Origin: JBPYFK01 sp051984675
Lineage (GTDB): Bacteria; Actinomycetota; Actinomycetes; Mycobacteriales; Pseudonocardiaceae
Length of the DNA stretch: 64,000 bases
Reading direction: 5' to 3'
NCBI GenBank assembly: GCA_051984675.1
Contig: JBPYFK010000020.1
Location: forward strand, 1 to 64,000
The notes beneath the pieces are model-generated. The model was not told the DNA's origin. It saw only the letters and a list, made by a program, of their open reading frames with translations, and did not search any database. The first letter of the stretch is position 1, and each line of letters starts with the position of its first letter. This document shows, in pieces, positions 8,434 to 16,955 of the stretch. The position numbers and the translations under genes were made by a program.

Positions 8434-11400
8434 TCAGGCGCTGTCGCTGGTGACGGGCACGGATCTCAGGAGGGCACGCAACCCCTCGGTGTCCAACAGA
8501 TCCGCGGGGCGCAGCGTGTGGTCGTGCCGGACGTAGTGGAAGGCCGCACGCACCGCGTCCAACGGCGCTCCGGACATCGCCGCCCAAGCCAGCCGGTAGG
8601 CGGCCAGCTGGACCGAAACCGCTGGCAGTTGTGCGGAGTCCGGCACGGAACCGGTCTTCCAGTCCACTACGGTCCAGCCGCCGTCGTCGTCGGCGAACAC
8701 CGCGTCCATGCGTCCGCGGACCGCGATGCCGTCGACGTGCGTCTCGAAGGGCACCTCCACGCGGTGTGGGGACCGCTGTGCCCACGAGCTGGAGAGGAAG
8801 GCTCGCTGCAGGTCGGCCAGATCCCCGGTGGGGTCGGCGGAGTCGTCGGCCGCTCCGGGCAGTTCGTCGAAGTCCAGCAAGGTGCTGACCGCGAATCGAT
8901 TTTCCAGCCAAGCATGGAACGCCGTGCCCCTGCGGGCCGTCGTATTGGGTGGGAACGGCAACGGCCGGCGCAGCCGCCGCGCCAGTGACGCGGGATCGTT
9001 GGCCAGCTCGACGAGTTGGCTCACCGAAACGTGGTCGGGGAGGACCACTTCGTCCCGCCGCTGGGCGGCGGCTGCGCGTTCGGCAAGCAGCACCTCCACG
9101 TCCCGAGCCCATCCTTCCGGGTCGTCGTCGCGCGAAGCGTCGCCGTCCGCTGCGGTTTCGTCGTCGGCCTGGGCGGGGACGACCTCCCCGGTGTACGGGT
9201 CATCATCGGCCGATTCCAGTTCTTCCAGTGCCGAGCGGACCAGTTCGGCACCCGAGACGACGGCGTTCCGGCGTCCGACCAAGGGGTCGACCGGCCACTC
9301 CGCGCGGTTGGCCTGCTCCGCCAGCGGATTCGGCTCGTCCTCGGCAGGTTCTGGCGCCCACTCTTCGACGATTCCGGGGCTGATGCCAGCGTTACCGGCA
9401 TCAGCGACGTCGAACAGGTCCGCCAACTCGGTAAGGAAAGCCGACGGCCCCTTGGGTTGGTCGCCGCGCTCGGCCCACCAGTGACCGGAGATCAGCAGTG
9501 TGTGTTCGGAGCGGGTCAGGGCGACATACAGCAACCGCCGCTCCTCGGTGAGCCTGCGGTCTTCGAACTCGTCCTCGTGCCGTTCGAGCGCCTCAAGGAC
9601 CTGCTTGCGGTCCATGCCCTGCAAGCGGTCCAGGTCCAGACGGGGAAGGTCCTGGGTGTCCCCACGCAATTCGGCGGGGAGTTCGGTCACCGAACGCAGC
9701 CAGCACGAGGACTTCTTGCGGCCGGGAAAGACCTCCCGAACCAGGTGCGGAACCGCGACCACCTCCCATTCCAGGCCCTTGGCCGCGTGCACGGTCAGCA
9801 CCTGGACGCGGTCCTCGGCGACCTCGACCTCACCCGGTTCCAGGCCATCTTCGGCCCGTTCGGCAGCGGCGAGGTAGTCCAGCAGCGAGGACAGCGTCGC
9901 CGAAGGGCTGGCGGTCGCGAATTCCGTGACCACGTCCGCGAAAGCGTCCAGATGGGCCCGTCCTACCCCGCCGGGGCGCGCCGTGCTTTCGATGTCCAGC
10001 AGCAGCGTGCGCTCCACGTCGGCGACCAGTTCGGGCAACGGCTGGTCCAGGCGGCGCCGCAGCGCGGCCAGTTCCGCTCCCAGGCGGCGGATGCGCCGCA
10101 ACCCTTCCCGCGAATACTGCTCGGGCAGCCCGGGATCATCCACCGCGTCCACCAACCCGGCCTGTTCGGCCTGCTCACCGGGCAGACCCTCAACGACCAC
10201 TGTGGACTGTTTCGGGTCCGACGATTCCGCGGAATCCCCAGAGTCCGAAGTCGACGACCCGGCCGACTCGGCAGCGACAGCTACCGGGTCGGTACGGCCG
10301 CCGAGTTCGACCGCACGCTTCCACAGCGCGGCGATGTCCGCCGCGCCGAGCCGCCAGCGGGAGCCGGTGAGCAGGCGCATCGCGGCGGTGCCGGCCAACG
10401 GGTCGACCAGCACGCGCAGCGCACTGACCAGGTCGCGGACCTCCGGCTCGTCGAGGAGACCCCCGAGCCCGACCACCTCGACCGGCAGGCCGCGCTCGCG
10501 CAACGCCGATGCCAGGTCAGCCATGTCCGCACGGCGTCGGACCAGCACCGCTGCTGTCGGTGGCTTTCCCGTCGCGTCCAGAGTTTCCTGCCAGAGCGCG
10601 GCGAGCCGATCAGCCACCCACGCGCGTTCGGCGCGGACGTCCGGCAGCAGCGCGCAGCGGACATCGCCAGCACCGGCGCCATCGCGGGCTCGCAGCTCGT
10701 CGACCTCCAGCCCGGCCCGGCGCAGCGGCTCGGCGACGGCGTTCGCCAGCGCGAGGACCTCCGGCGGGTTCCGAAAGCTCGTCAACAACCCGTACCGGGC
10801 GGCCGCAGCCAAGCCGTCACCTACCGGGCCGGGCCGGGGGAAGTCGGTGGTGAACCGGGGCAGGTTCGCCGCGCTCGCGCCGCGCCACCCGTAGATCGCC
10901 TGCGCCGGGTCGCCAACGGCGGTCACGGGCAGCGGCGGTCGATCCGCGCCCAACTCCCCGAACAACGACCGCAGCAGTACGCGCTGGGAATGCCCGGTGT
11001 CCTGGTACTCGTCCAACAGCACCGCAGCGAACCGTTCCCTCTCACCGCTGACGACCTCCGGGTGCGCGCTGGCCAGTTCCGCCGCGAGCGACATCTGGTC
11101 GGCGAAGTCGATCGCGCCCTCACGGCGCTTGAGCCGCCCGTATTCCGCTACCAGCGGGAGCAGAGCGGCCCGGAGCCGTTGTGTGGCCGACACCTGGCGC
11201 AGGTACTGAGGCAGCTGTGCCCGCTGCCCTTTCGCGCGTGGCGCCTCCTCGATGAGCTTGCACACCTGGTCGGCGTGCGCGGTCAGTTCCTCGCCCGCGA
11301 CGAGATGCTCCGCGAGTTCTCCGGCCAGCGCCAGCACGTAGGCCGTGACGGTCGACGGCACCTTGTCGGTGTCGAGATCCTGCGTCCACGTCGACACCAC

Positions 11401-11871
11401 CCGGTGCGCCAGCTGCCATGTAGCGGTTTCCCCCAGCACCCGCGCGCCCGGTTCCACCGGAATGCGCAGCCCGTGCTCGCCGACGAGCCTGCCCGCGTAC
11501 GCGTGATAGGTGAGCACGGTCGGTTCCCCCGCCAACACCGCCGCGCGCATCCCGGGGTCGACTTCCTCCAGCAGGCCGGAGCCGGCCAGCCGGCGCAGTC
11601 GAGCACGGACCCGCTCCGCGAGCTGCCGGGCCGCTTTCCGCGTGAACGTCAACCCAAGCACCCGATCGGGTGTTACGTGGCCGTTGGCCACGAGCCACAC
11701 CACACGGGCGGCCATGGTTTCCGTCTTGCCCGCTCCAGCCCCGGCGACCACCAGCGCGGGCTCGGTGGGCGCGCTGATGACGGCAGCCTGCTCCGCGGTG
11801 GGCGAGGGCAGGCCGAGAGCCTGCGCGATCCGATGTGGGCTGATCACCGGTTCGGATTCCCGAGCGCTCAT
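8434..11871 (-). CDS. adnB: Helicase-nuclease AdnB, subunit of AdnAB double-strand-break resection complex
   Basis: 1145 residues. The N-terminal UvrD-like motor has Walker A GAGAGKT (44-50), Walker B LLDEYQDTGHSQ, VGDPAQAIYGWRGA and TVHAAKGLEWEVV; the C-terminal RecB-like nuclease has GTAFHAWLENRF (about 985), GRMDAVFAD, VVDWKTG (about 1072) and QLAAYRLAW. AdnAB resects broken ends in mycobacteria and related bacteria in place of RecBCD, with AdnB as the lead motor in the studied enzyme. The start at ATG 11871 overlaps the adnA stop as ATGA; the frame open to 12006 would lie inside adnA and is rejected. No cluster cysteines at the C-terminus, as expected for this subunit. Confidence 0.95.
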   Translation of the reverse strand: MSARESEPVISPHRIAQALGLPSPTAEQAAVISAPTEPALVVAGAGAGKTETMAARVVWLVANGHVTPDRVLGLTFTRKAARQLAERVRARLRRLAGSGLLEEVDPGMRAAVLAGEPTVLTYHAYAGRLVGEHGLRIPVEPGARVLGETATWQLAHRVVSTWTQDLDTDKVPSTVTAYVLALAGELAEHLVAGEELTAHADQVCKLIEEAPRAKGQRAQLPQYLRQVSATQRLRAALLPLVAEYGRLKRREGAIDFADQMSLAAELASAHPEVVSGERERFAAVLLDEYQDTGHSQRVLLRSLFGELGADRPPLPVTAVGDPAQAIYGWRGASAANLPRFTTDFPRPGPVGDGLAAAARYGLLTSFRNPPEVLALANAVAEPLRRAGLEVDELRARDGAGAGDVRCALLPDVRAERAWVADRLAALWQETLDATGKPPTAAVLVRRRADMADLASALRERGLPVEVVGLGGLLDEPEVRDLVSALRVLVDPLAGTAAMRLLTGSRWRLGAADIAALWKRAVELGGRTDPVAVAAESAGSSTSDSGDSAESSDPKQSTVVVEGLPGEQAEQAGLVDAVDDPGLPEQYSREGLRRIRRLGAELAALRRRLDQPLPELVADVERTLLLDIESTARPGGVGRAHLDAFADVVTEFATASPSATLSSLLDYLAAAERAEDGLEPGEVEVAEDRVQVLTVHAAKGLEWEVVAVPHLVREVFPGRKKSSCWLRSVTELPAELRGDTQDLPRLDLDRLQGMDRKQVLEALERHEDEFEDRRLTEERRLLYVALTRSEHTLLISGHWWAERGDQPKGPSAFLTELADLFDVADAGNAGISPGIVEEWAPEPAEDEPNPLAEQANRAEWPVDPLVGRRNAVVSGAELVRSALEELESADDDPYTGEVVPAQADDETAADGDASRDDDPEGWARDVEVLLAERAAAAQRRDEVVLPDHVSVSQLVELANDPASLARRLRRPLPFPPNTTARRGTAFHAWLENRFAVSTLLDFDELPGAADDSADPTGDLADLQRAFLSSSWAQRSPHRVEVPFETHVDGIAVRGRMDAVFADDDGGWTVVDWKTGSVPDSAQLPAVSVQLAAYRLAWAAMSGAPLDAVRAAFHYVRHDHTLRPADLLDTEGLRALLRSVPVTSDSA

Positions 11872-14800
11872 TGACCAACCTGCCTTCCTGCCGGGTGCAG
11901 CGGGCAACACGTCCGGGCCGGGCAGCGCGGGCAGTCGCGATTCTCGGCCGCGACGAACGCCGGCCCGGTGCTGGAGGCGGCCGCGTCGTGCACCACATCC
12001 AGCCACACCCGCATGCGCTCCTGCGTCAGCCCCTGCTGGGCCCGTTCGGTCGCGGCCCCGCTGCGCGCGTCCGACTTCGCGACGTAGAGCAGCCGCGCGC
12101 CACCGGGCTCAGCGTCGACACCGGACTGCGCGAACGCTCCCAACGCGGCGGCGAGCTGATAGACCGCCAGCTGGGGATGTTCCTCAGCGTCCGACTTGCT
12201 GATTGGCGCCTTCGCTGTCTTGACGTCCACGACGACGGGACGTCCCTGGACATCCACCTCCAGCCGGTCCACCCGGCCTCGCAGGCGCAGCAACGGCCCG
12301 CCTTCGGTTCCGTCTCGTGGCGGCACCATGACGTCGAGGTCCTTTTCGACGGCAACCTGGCTGAGCTCACCGCGCGAAGACGCCAACCAGTTCACGAACG
12401 CGTCGAGCATTCCTTCCACACGGCGGCGTTCCCGGCGGGAGAACCAGGGTGCCCCGGCATCCACCGACTCCCAGGCGGTGTCCAGCGCGCGACGGAGCTG
12501 CTCGGCGTCCGCCCCATCGGCTGCGGCCTGCACCAGGGAGTGCACCAGCGTGCCGGTCACCGACGCCAACTCGGCGGAATCCTGGCCACCGTGACGTTCG
12601 GCCATCCAACGCAACGGACACTTCGCCAGAATCTCCACTGTGGACGGAGAGACCCGGATCGGTTCACCGTCGCCGACCAACGCGGTAGCGCAGGACTGTT
12701 CCGGCAGGCCGTACCAGCTATCCGGGTGCGCTCCCGGAACGCCGGCGCGGGCAAGCCGCGCCAGCTGCCTGGCCGCCCGTCTCCGCCGGTCGGCGTCGGC
12801 ATCCACGTCGCTCACGACCTGGCGGAGCTCGCCGACCAGTTCGGCCAGCACGAGCCCGCGCTGCGGGGGCGACACCGGGCGCACCGCCGACTCCGCGTCC
12901 TGCGTCACCCCCTCCAACTCGTCCAGAAACCGCGACGGCTGCTCGTCCTCGCCGCGCACCGCGCTGACCAGCAACGTCCGGCGCGCGCGACTCGCCGCCA
13001 CCAACAGCAGCCGTCGCTCCTCGGTCAGCAGGGGCGCCGTCGCGGAGACCTTCTGGTCAGAGGGAATCCCGGACAGCAGGTCCACCAGCCGCTCCACGCC
13101 GAGCAGCGATCCGCGTAGCCGCAGGTCCGGCCATGTCCCTTCCTGCACACCGGGAACCGCGACGACCTCCCACTCCTGGCCTGCGGCGGCGTGTGCGGTC
13201 AGCACCGCCACCGCCTCGCCGCGCGGCGCCGAAGGAGCCAGCGTGTTTCCTGCGATGCGCTGCGCGCTCAGGTCCTTCGCGAACCCGGCGATGTCAGCCC
13301 CCGGCAGCCGGTCCGCGTACTGGGCAGCGGCGTCGAACAGCGCCACGACGGCGTCGAGGTCGCGGTCGGCCTGCGCTCCGGTCACCCCGCCGCGTGCCGC
13401 CTGCGCCAGCCACTGCTGCTCCAGCCCACTGGCCTTCCACACCCTCCACAGCGTCTCTTCGACGCCACCACCAGCGGCAACGGACTCCGTCGCCACCCGC
13501 AGCAGCCCGGCCACGCGCCGAGCGGGTTCGGCGGCCACGTCCTCCAAGCCAGCCAGGCGGTCGCCTTCGAGCAATGCCTCCACCAGCAGCTCGTCGCTGG
13601 GACGGTCGCCACCGGCGGCCAGGTCCAAGCGGCGCAAGCCGCGCCGCAGCCGGCGCAGTGCGAGCGGGTCCGCTCCGCCGAGCGGCGAGGACAGCAGCTC
13701 GGCCACGGCGTCGGCGTCCAGCATCTCGGGACGCGCGGCAGTGCGCAGCAGTATCAACAATGGACGGATCGCGGCACGCTGTGCCAGCGGCTGGTCGTCC
13801 ACTGGAAGGACCAGTGGAACACCGGCCGCGAGCAGCGCACGGCGAAGCACCGGCAACGACAGCCCGGTGGACCGCACCACAACAGCCATCTCCGACCACG
13901 GCACGCCGTCGAGCAGATGCGCCCGGCGAAGCTGGTCGGCCACCCACGCGGCTTCCTGCGCCGCTGTGGCCAGCAGACGCACCTGAACGGAGCCCGGGCT
14001 GTCCTCACCAGGGGAATCGTCCGGGGTGGCCAACTCGCGCTGTGGCCCGGAGCCCGGCAACCGGGACGCCAGCCGCCGCACCGCCGCGCGCACCTCAGGG
14101 ACCATGCGGTGGTCTTCGGTCAGCACCACCGTCGAACGTCCATCCGGGTCGGACCCGGTGAGACAACGCGGATCGGCCCCACGGAAGGAAAACACCGCCT
14201 GATCCGGGTCGCCGGCCAGCACGAACTCGTCGGCGGTCTCACCGAGCCTCCGGCACAGCCAGTACTGCTGCGGGTCGAGATGCTGCGCGTCATCGACGAA
14301 CAGATGCCGCACCCGGTCCTGCTCACCGCGCAACAAGCCCTCGTCGGTGTCGAAAGCCAGTAGCGCCGAGGCCACCAGTTCGGCGGCATCGAGAGCGGGA
14401 GCGGTCGCCTGCGGCGCTTCCGAGCCCACCGACCCGCGTAGCAGCGTCACTTGCTCGTACTGCAGGCCGAACCTTCCGGCCGCGATCCACTCTGGACGGT
14501 CGTGTTGCTCGCCCAGCGAGATCAGGTCGGCTGGCCCGAGCCCCCGTTCCGCGGCGCGCAGCAACAAGTCGCGTAGCTCCTCCGCGAAGCCCGGGACGTC
14601 CAACGCCGGACGGAGCTGGTGCGGCCAGTTCGGCGCGCCGGCTTCGAGGTCACCTTGCAGCAGTTCCATGACCAGCGCGTCCTGCTCCGGGCCATTGAGC
14701 AGGCGCGGTGGTGGCTGTTCATGGCGCGTGGCCTGCAGTCGCAACACCGCGAACGCGTACGAGTGCACTGTGCGTACGAAGGGCTCCCGCGTGGTACGTG

Positions 14801-15104
14801 GCAGCCCTTCGGCCGGTGCGGCGGCGATCCGGCTGGTGATCGCGGTCCGCAGCGCCGAAGCGGCACGCCGGTTGGCCGCCAGCACCAGGATGGTGTCCGG
14901 GTCGGCTTCCCGGTGCAGCACGCGCTCCACGACCGCGTCGGCCAGCAACGTGGTCTTGCCGGTACCCGGACCACCCAGCACCCGCAGGAAGCCACGGTCG
15001 TGCCCGAGCACCAGGCGCGCGGACGCGTCCCAGCGCCGCCGAGGCCGTTGCGGCTCGGGGCGGCGCACCAGGACAGGAGCGTTGATCGGGGACACGCCAA
15101 GCAT
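11868..15104 (-). CDS. adnA: Helicase-nuclease AdnA with Fe-S-type cysteine cluster
   Basis: 1078 residues. Motor: Walker A GGPGTGKT (44-51), Walker B variant FVDDAQHLDP, LAGDPDQAVFSFRGAD, AAGQEWEVVAVPGVQ. Nuclease: LVHSLVQA, RGRVDRLEV, VVDVKTAK (about 958-965) and QLAVYQLAAA. Four or five cysteines (C829 in AKCPLRW; C1058, C1061, C1066 and C1067 in CPRCPARTCC) match the AddB/AdnA-type iron-sulfur staple that pins the nuclease domain. The protein pairs with AdnB, encoded after a 4-nt overlap. Upstream lies a 346-bp region with strong palindromes; a 26-bp perfect dyad ends 38 nt from the ATG. No good Shine-Dalgarno is seen, so the exact start is moderately certain. Confidence 0.95.
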   Translation of the reverse strand: MLGVSPINAPVLVRRPEPQRPRRRWDASARLVLGHDRGFLRVLGGPGTGKTTLLADAVVERVLHREADPDTILVLAANRRAASALRTAITSRIAAAPAEGLPRTTREPFVRTVHSYAFAVLRLQATRHEQPPPRLLNGPEQDALVMELLQGDLEAGAPNWPHQLRPALDVPGFAEELRDLLLRAAERGLGPADLISLGEQHDRPEWIAAGRFGLQYEQVTLLRGSVGSEAPQATAPALDAAELVASALLAFDTDEGLLRGEQDRVRHLFVDDAQHLDPQQYWLCRRLGETADEFVLAGDPDQAVFSFRGADPRCLTGSDPDGRSTVVLTEDHRMVPEVRAAVRRLASRLPGSGPQRELATPDDSPGEDSPGSVQVRLLATAAQEAAWVADQLRRAHLLDGVPWSEMAVVVRSTGLSLPVLRRALLAAGVPLVLPVDDQPLAQRAAIRPLLILLRTAARPEMLDADAVAELLSSPLGGADPLALRRLRRGLRRLDLAAGGDRPSDELLVEALLEGDRLAGLEDVAAEPARRVAGLLRVATESVAAGGGVEETLWRVWKASGLEQQWLAQAARGGVTGAQADRDLDAVVALFDAAAQYADRLPGADIAGFAKDLSAQRIAGNTLAPSAPRGEAVAVLTAHAAAGQEWEVVAVPGVQEGTWPDLRLRGSLLGVERLVDLLSGIPSDQKVSATAPLLTEERRLLLVAASRARRTLLVSAVRGEDEQPSRFLDELEGVTQDAESAVRPVSPPQRGLVLAELVGELRQVVSDVDADADRRRRAARQLARLARAGVPGAHPDSWYGLPEQSCATALVGDGEPIRVSPSTVEILAKCPLRWMAERHGGQDSAELASVTGTLVHSLVQAAADGADAEQLRRALDTAWESVDAGAPWFSRRERRRVEGMLDAFVNWLASSRGELSQVAVEKDLDVMVPPRDGTEGGPLLRLRGRVDRLEVDVQGRPVVVDVKTAKAPISKSDAEEHPQLAVYQLAAALGAFAQSGVDAEPGGARLLYVAKSDARSGAATERAQQGLTQERMRVWLDVVHDAAASSTGPAFVAAENRDCPRCPARTCCPLHPAGRQVGQ

Positions 15105-15141
15105 GGAATCACGTGCCCCGGACAGCCCCGCCGATTGCCCT

Positions 15142-15167
15142 GCGTGACACGCCGAGGCGTGTCACGC
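15142..15167. promoter_or_regulatory. 26-bp perfect dyad upstream of adnA
   Basis: Arms GCGTGACACGCC and GGCGTGTCACGC around a GA centre give a 12-bp perfect inverted repeat, 38-63 nt upstream of the adnA ATG. It could be an operator for a dimeric repressor or a hairpin in the adnA leader. No matching regulator gene was identified. Confidence 0.75.
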
Positions 15168-15234
15168 AACGCGCAGGTAACCGGACTCATCGAGATTTCG
15201 TGTGTGATCAGCCGAATACTGAGCGAGAAAACAC

Positions 15235-15254
15235 TATGTGATATGAATCACATA
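15235..15254. promoter_or_regulatory. CRP/GlxR-type binding site upstream of chitinase gene
   Basis: TATGTGATATGAATCACATA is a perfect 8+4+8 palindrome and contains TGTGA-N6-TCACA (15237-15252), exactly the consensus bound by cAMP-receptor proteins (E. coli CRP, mycobacterial Crp, corynebacterial GlxR). It lies about 200 bp upstream of the chitinase start and 131 bp from adnA. Carbon-catabolite or cAMP control of the chitinase is the natural inference. Confidence 0.8.
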
Positions 15255-15255
15255 C

Positions 15256-15268
15256 CGTTACCGTAACG
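15256..15268. promoter_or_regulatory. 13-bp palindrome next to the CRP-type site
   Basis: CGTTACCGTAACG (6+1+6) begins 2 nt after the CRP-like site. It is a likely second operator, possibly for a local repressor or a half-overlapping activator site. Function is inferred from position only. Confidence 0.55.
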
Positions 15269-15450
15269 TGATTTCCGAAAACCGGCGGCGAGCTGCGCAG
15301 TTAGGACTCTCTTATGACCTCGTTAGGCATATCCGGGAAAAATTGATTGCTGATCGATCCTTGACTGACGGCGGAAGCCCGGCGACCTTTGGGTTCCACG
15401 GCCGGCCGAACGGGTCTCCACAACCGCCCCCGACACTCACTGGAGGAATC

Positions 15451-16446
15451 GTGCGCAACCTCCCCCGAGCTGCGCTCGCCCTCGCTCTGACCGGGTCGGC
15501 CGCAGCCTGCATCACCGCCACTACCGCCAGTGCCGAACCCACGAAACCCGCCGCGACACCGGGCCCGACCGCTGCCGCTCCCTACGTCGACACCAGCAGC
15601 GGAAACGCACCGAAACTCACCGACGTCATGCGGGCCTCCGGTATCAAGAATCTCACTCTGGGGTTCATCCTCTCCGACGGAGGTTGCAATCCCACCTGGA
15701 ATGGCAATCAACCATTGGATGGACCGAACAACGCGACGATCCAGCAGATCCGTTCCGCCGGCGGGGACGCGATGCCGTCCATCGGCGGTTACAACGGCAC
15801 GAAACTGGGTGATACCTGCCCGGACGGGCAGGCGCTCGCGGCCGCTTACCAGAAAGTAATCGACTCTGGACATTTCCAGGCCATCGATATCGACATCGAA
15901 GCCAGTGAATTCGAAAACCAGCAGTCCCAGGACAAGGTTCTGGAGGCGGTGAAAACCGTCAAGGAACACAACCCCGGGCTGCGCGTCGTGATCACGTTCC
16001 CCACCATGCCGCAGGGGCCGACCCAACCAGGTCTGCGGATGATCGACCGCGCGTCTCAGTTGCAGTCCACAGTGGACCTTTGGTCGAGCATGGCGTTCGA
16101 CTTCGGCGGAAACGGCGGCAAGGACATGGTCGCCAACACCATCACCGCGACCGATGCGCTCAAGGAGAAGGTCAAGAGCGCGTTCCACCTCAGCGACGCC
16201 GACGCGTACGCACATGTGGGCGTGACCTCGATGAACGGTAAGACCGACAGCGGTGAACTCGTCGACCAGGCTGCCTTCGAGAAGATCGCCTACTACGCGA
16301 AGGCTCACCGCCTCGGGCGCTTGACATTCTGGTCGGTCAACCGCGACCGTCCCTGCCCGGGCGGCGGCGGTGACCTGTCGACGTGCAGCGGTGTTCCGCA
16401 ACAGCCCTGGGAATTCAGCAAGATCGTCGCCGGGTTCCAGGGATAA
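15451..16446 (+). CDS. Secreted GH18 family chitinase
   Basis: 331-residue precursor. The GTG 15451 follows a perfect GGAGG 5 nt upstream. A signal peptide (RNLPRAALALALTGSAAACITATTASAEP) is followed by a Pro/Ala/Thr linker and a single GH18 barrel. The catalytic DxDxE is IDIDIE (D146, D148, E150, with E150 the acid), and SMAFDFGG supplies the later barrel strand. It has no separate chitin-binding module, so it is a compact single-domain enzyme acting on soluble or exposed chitin. Upstream is a CRP/GlxR-type palindrome. One TCCACAGTGGA motif lies at 16065-16075, coding Q-S-T-V-D. Confidence 0.92.
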   Translation: MRNLPRAALALALTGSAAACITATTASAEPTKPAATPGPTAAAPYVDTSSGNAPKLTDVMRASGIKNLTLGFILSDGGCNPTWNGNQPLDGPNNATIQQIRSAGGDAMPSIGGYNGTKLGDTCPDGQALAAAYQKVIDSGHFQAIDIDIEASEFENQQSQDKVLEAVKTVKEHNPGLRVVITFPTMPQGPTQPGLRMIDRASQLQSTVDLWSSMAFDFGGNGGKDMVANTITATDALKEKVKSAFHLSDADAYAHVGVTSMNGKTDSGELVDQAAFEKIAYYAKAHRLGRLTFWSVNRDRPCPGGGGDLSTCSGVPQQPWEFSKIVAGFQG

Positions 16447-16621
16447 GACGCTCGGCGTCCGGGCCCCCCGAACCTGGACGTCGAGAAGTGGGCCGGCCCG
16501 AGGACAGGACCGCAGGACCAGGTGGAGTTTGCCCCCGACCGTGCCACCGGTCCCGCACCCGCCAGTCCTTCCTTGGGTCGGCCCCACCACATCGGCCGAG
16601 TCATTCGGGATACTGCTCGGT

Positions 16622-16915
16622 GTGGACGAAGAAACGCTGGAGCGGGTGAGATCCGTAGTCGCCGCCATCCCGGAAGGCCACGTCCTCAGCTACGGCGACG
16701 TCGCCGAACTCGCTGGTCTGCGGTCCGCACGGCTCATCGGCCGCATCCTCGCCGAGGACGGCGGTGACCTGCCCTGGCATCGCGTGCTGCGGTCCAACGG
16801 AACCGTGGCCGAGCATCTCGCCCGCCGTCAGCTCACGCTCCTGCGCGCCGAAGGCGTGCGGATCAGTGGTGAGCGGGTTGACATGCGTCGCTATCGCTGG
16901 GGCGCCGAGAGCTGA
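16622..16915 (+). CDS. Alkyltransferase-like protein (ATL), MGMT family without the acceptor cysteine
   Basis: 97 residues, the length of the DNA-binding C-terminal domain of O6-alkylguanine-DNA alkyltransferases. The active-site PCHRV motif is PWHRV (P51-W52-H53-R54-V55), so the acceptor cysteine is a tryptophan and the protein cannot transfer alkyl groups. ATLs bind O6-alkylguanine, flip the base and hand the lesion to nucleotide-excision repair. Helix-turn-helix residues YGDVAELAG and RLIGRIL, and RRQLTLLRAEGV, are in place. GTG 16622 lies 7 nt after GATACT, so the gene is probably leaderless. Its position matches the M. tuberculosis Rv3204 region. Confidence 0.9.
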   Translation: MDEETLERVRSVVAAIPEGHVLSYGDVAELAGLRSARLIGRILAEDGGDLPWHRVLRSNGTVAEHLARRQLTLLRAEGVRISGERVDMRRYRWGAES

Positions 16916-16955
16916 GGCCCACCACCGCGTACCTGATCGTGCAGTGATCGCCGCA

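Larger units (their letters stand above)
15105..15450. promoter_or_regulatory. Divergent adnA / chitinase regulatory region
   Basis: 346 bp holding three perfect inverted repeats (15142-15167, 15235-15254, 15256-15268), listed separately. The stretch 15181-15260 is much richer in A+T than the window average, typical of a promoter. A TTGACT at 15360-15365 could be a -35 box for the chitinase, with GACCTT 17 nt later as a weak -10. No gene or RNA was recognised. Confidence 0.6.

Noticed and set aside
9016..11874. 952-codon open frame on the plus strand opposite adnB
   Set aside because: Its content is Arg/Gln/His-rich antisense of a GC-rich gene, with no family motif; adnB on the minus strand has full helicase and nuclease motifs.
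11872..12006. N-terminal extension of AdnB
   Set aside because: It lies wholly inside adnA; the ATGA overlap at 11868-11871 gives a natural start just before the conserved motor domain.
15268..15450. Extended N-terminus of the chitinase
   Set aside because: It would precede the signal peptide with 61 unrelated residues; GTG 15451 has a perfect GGAGG.
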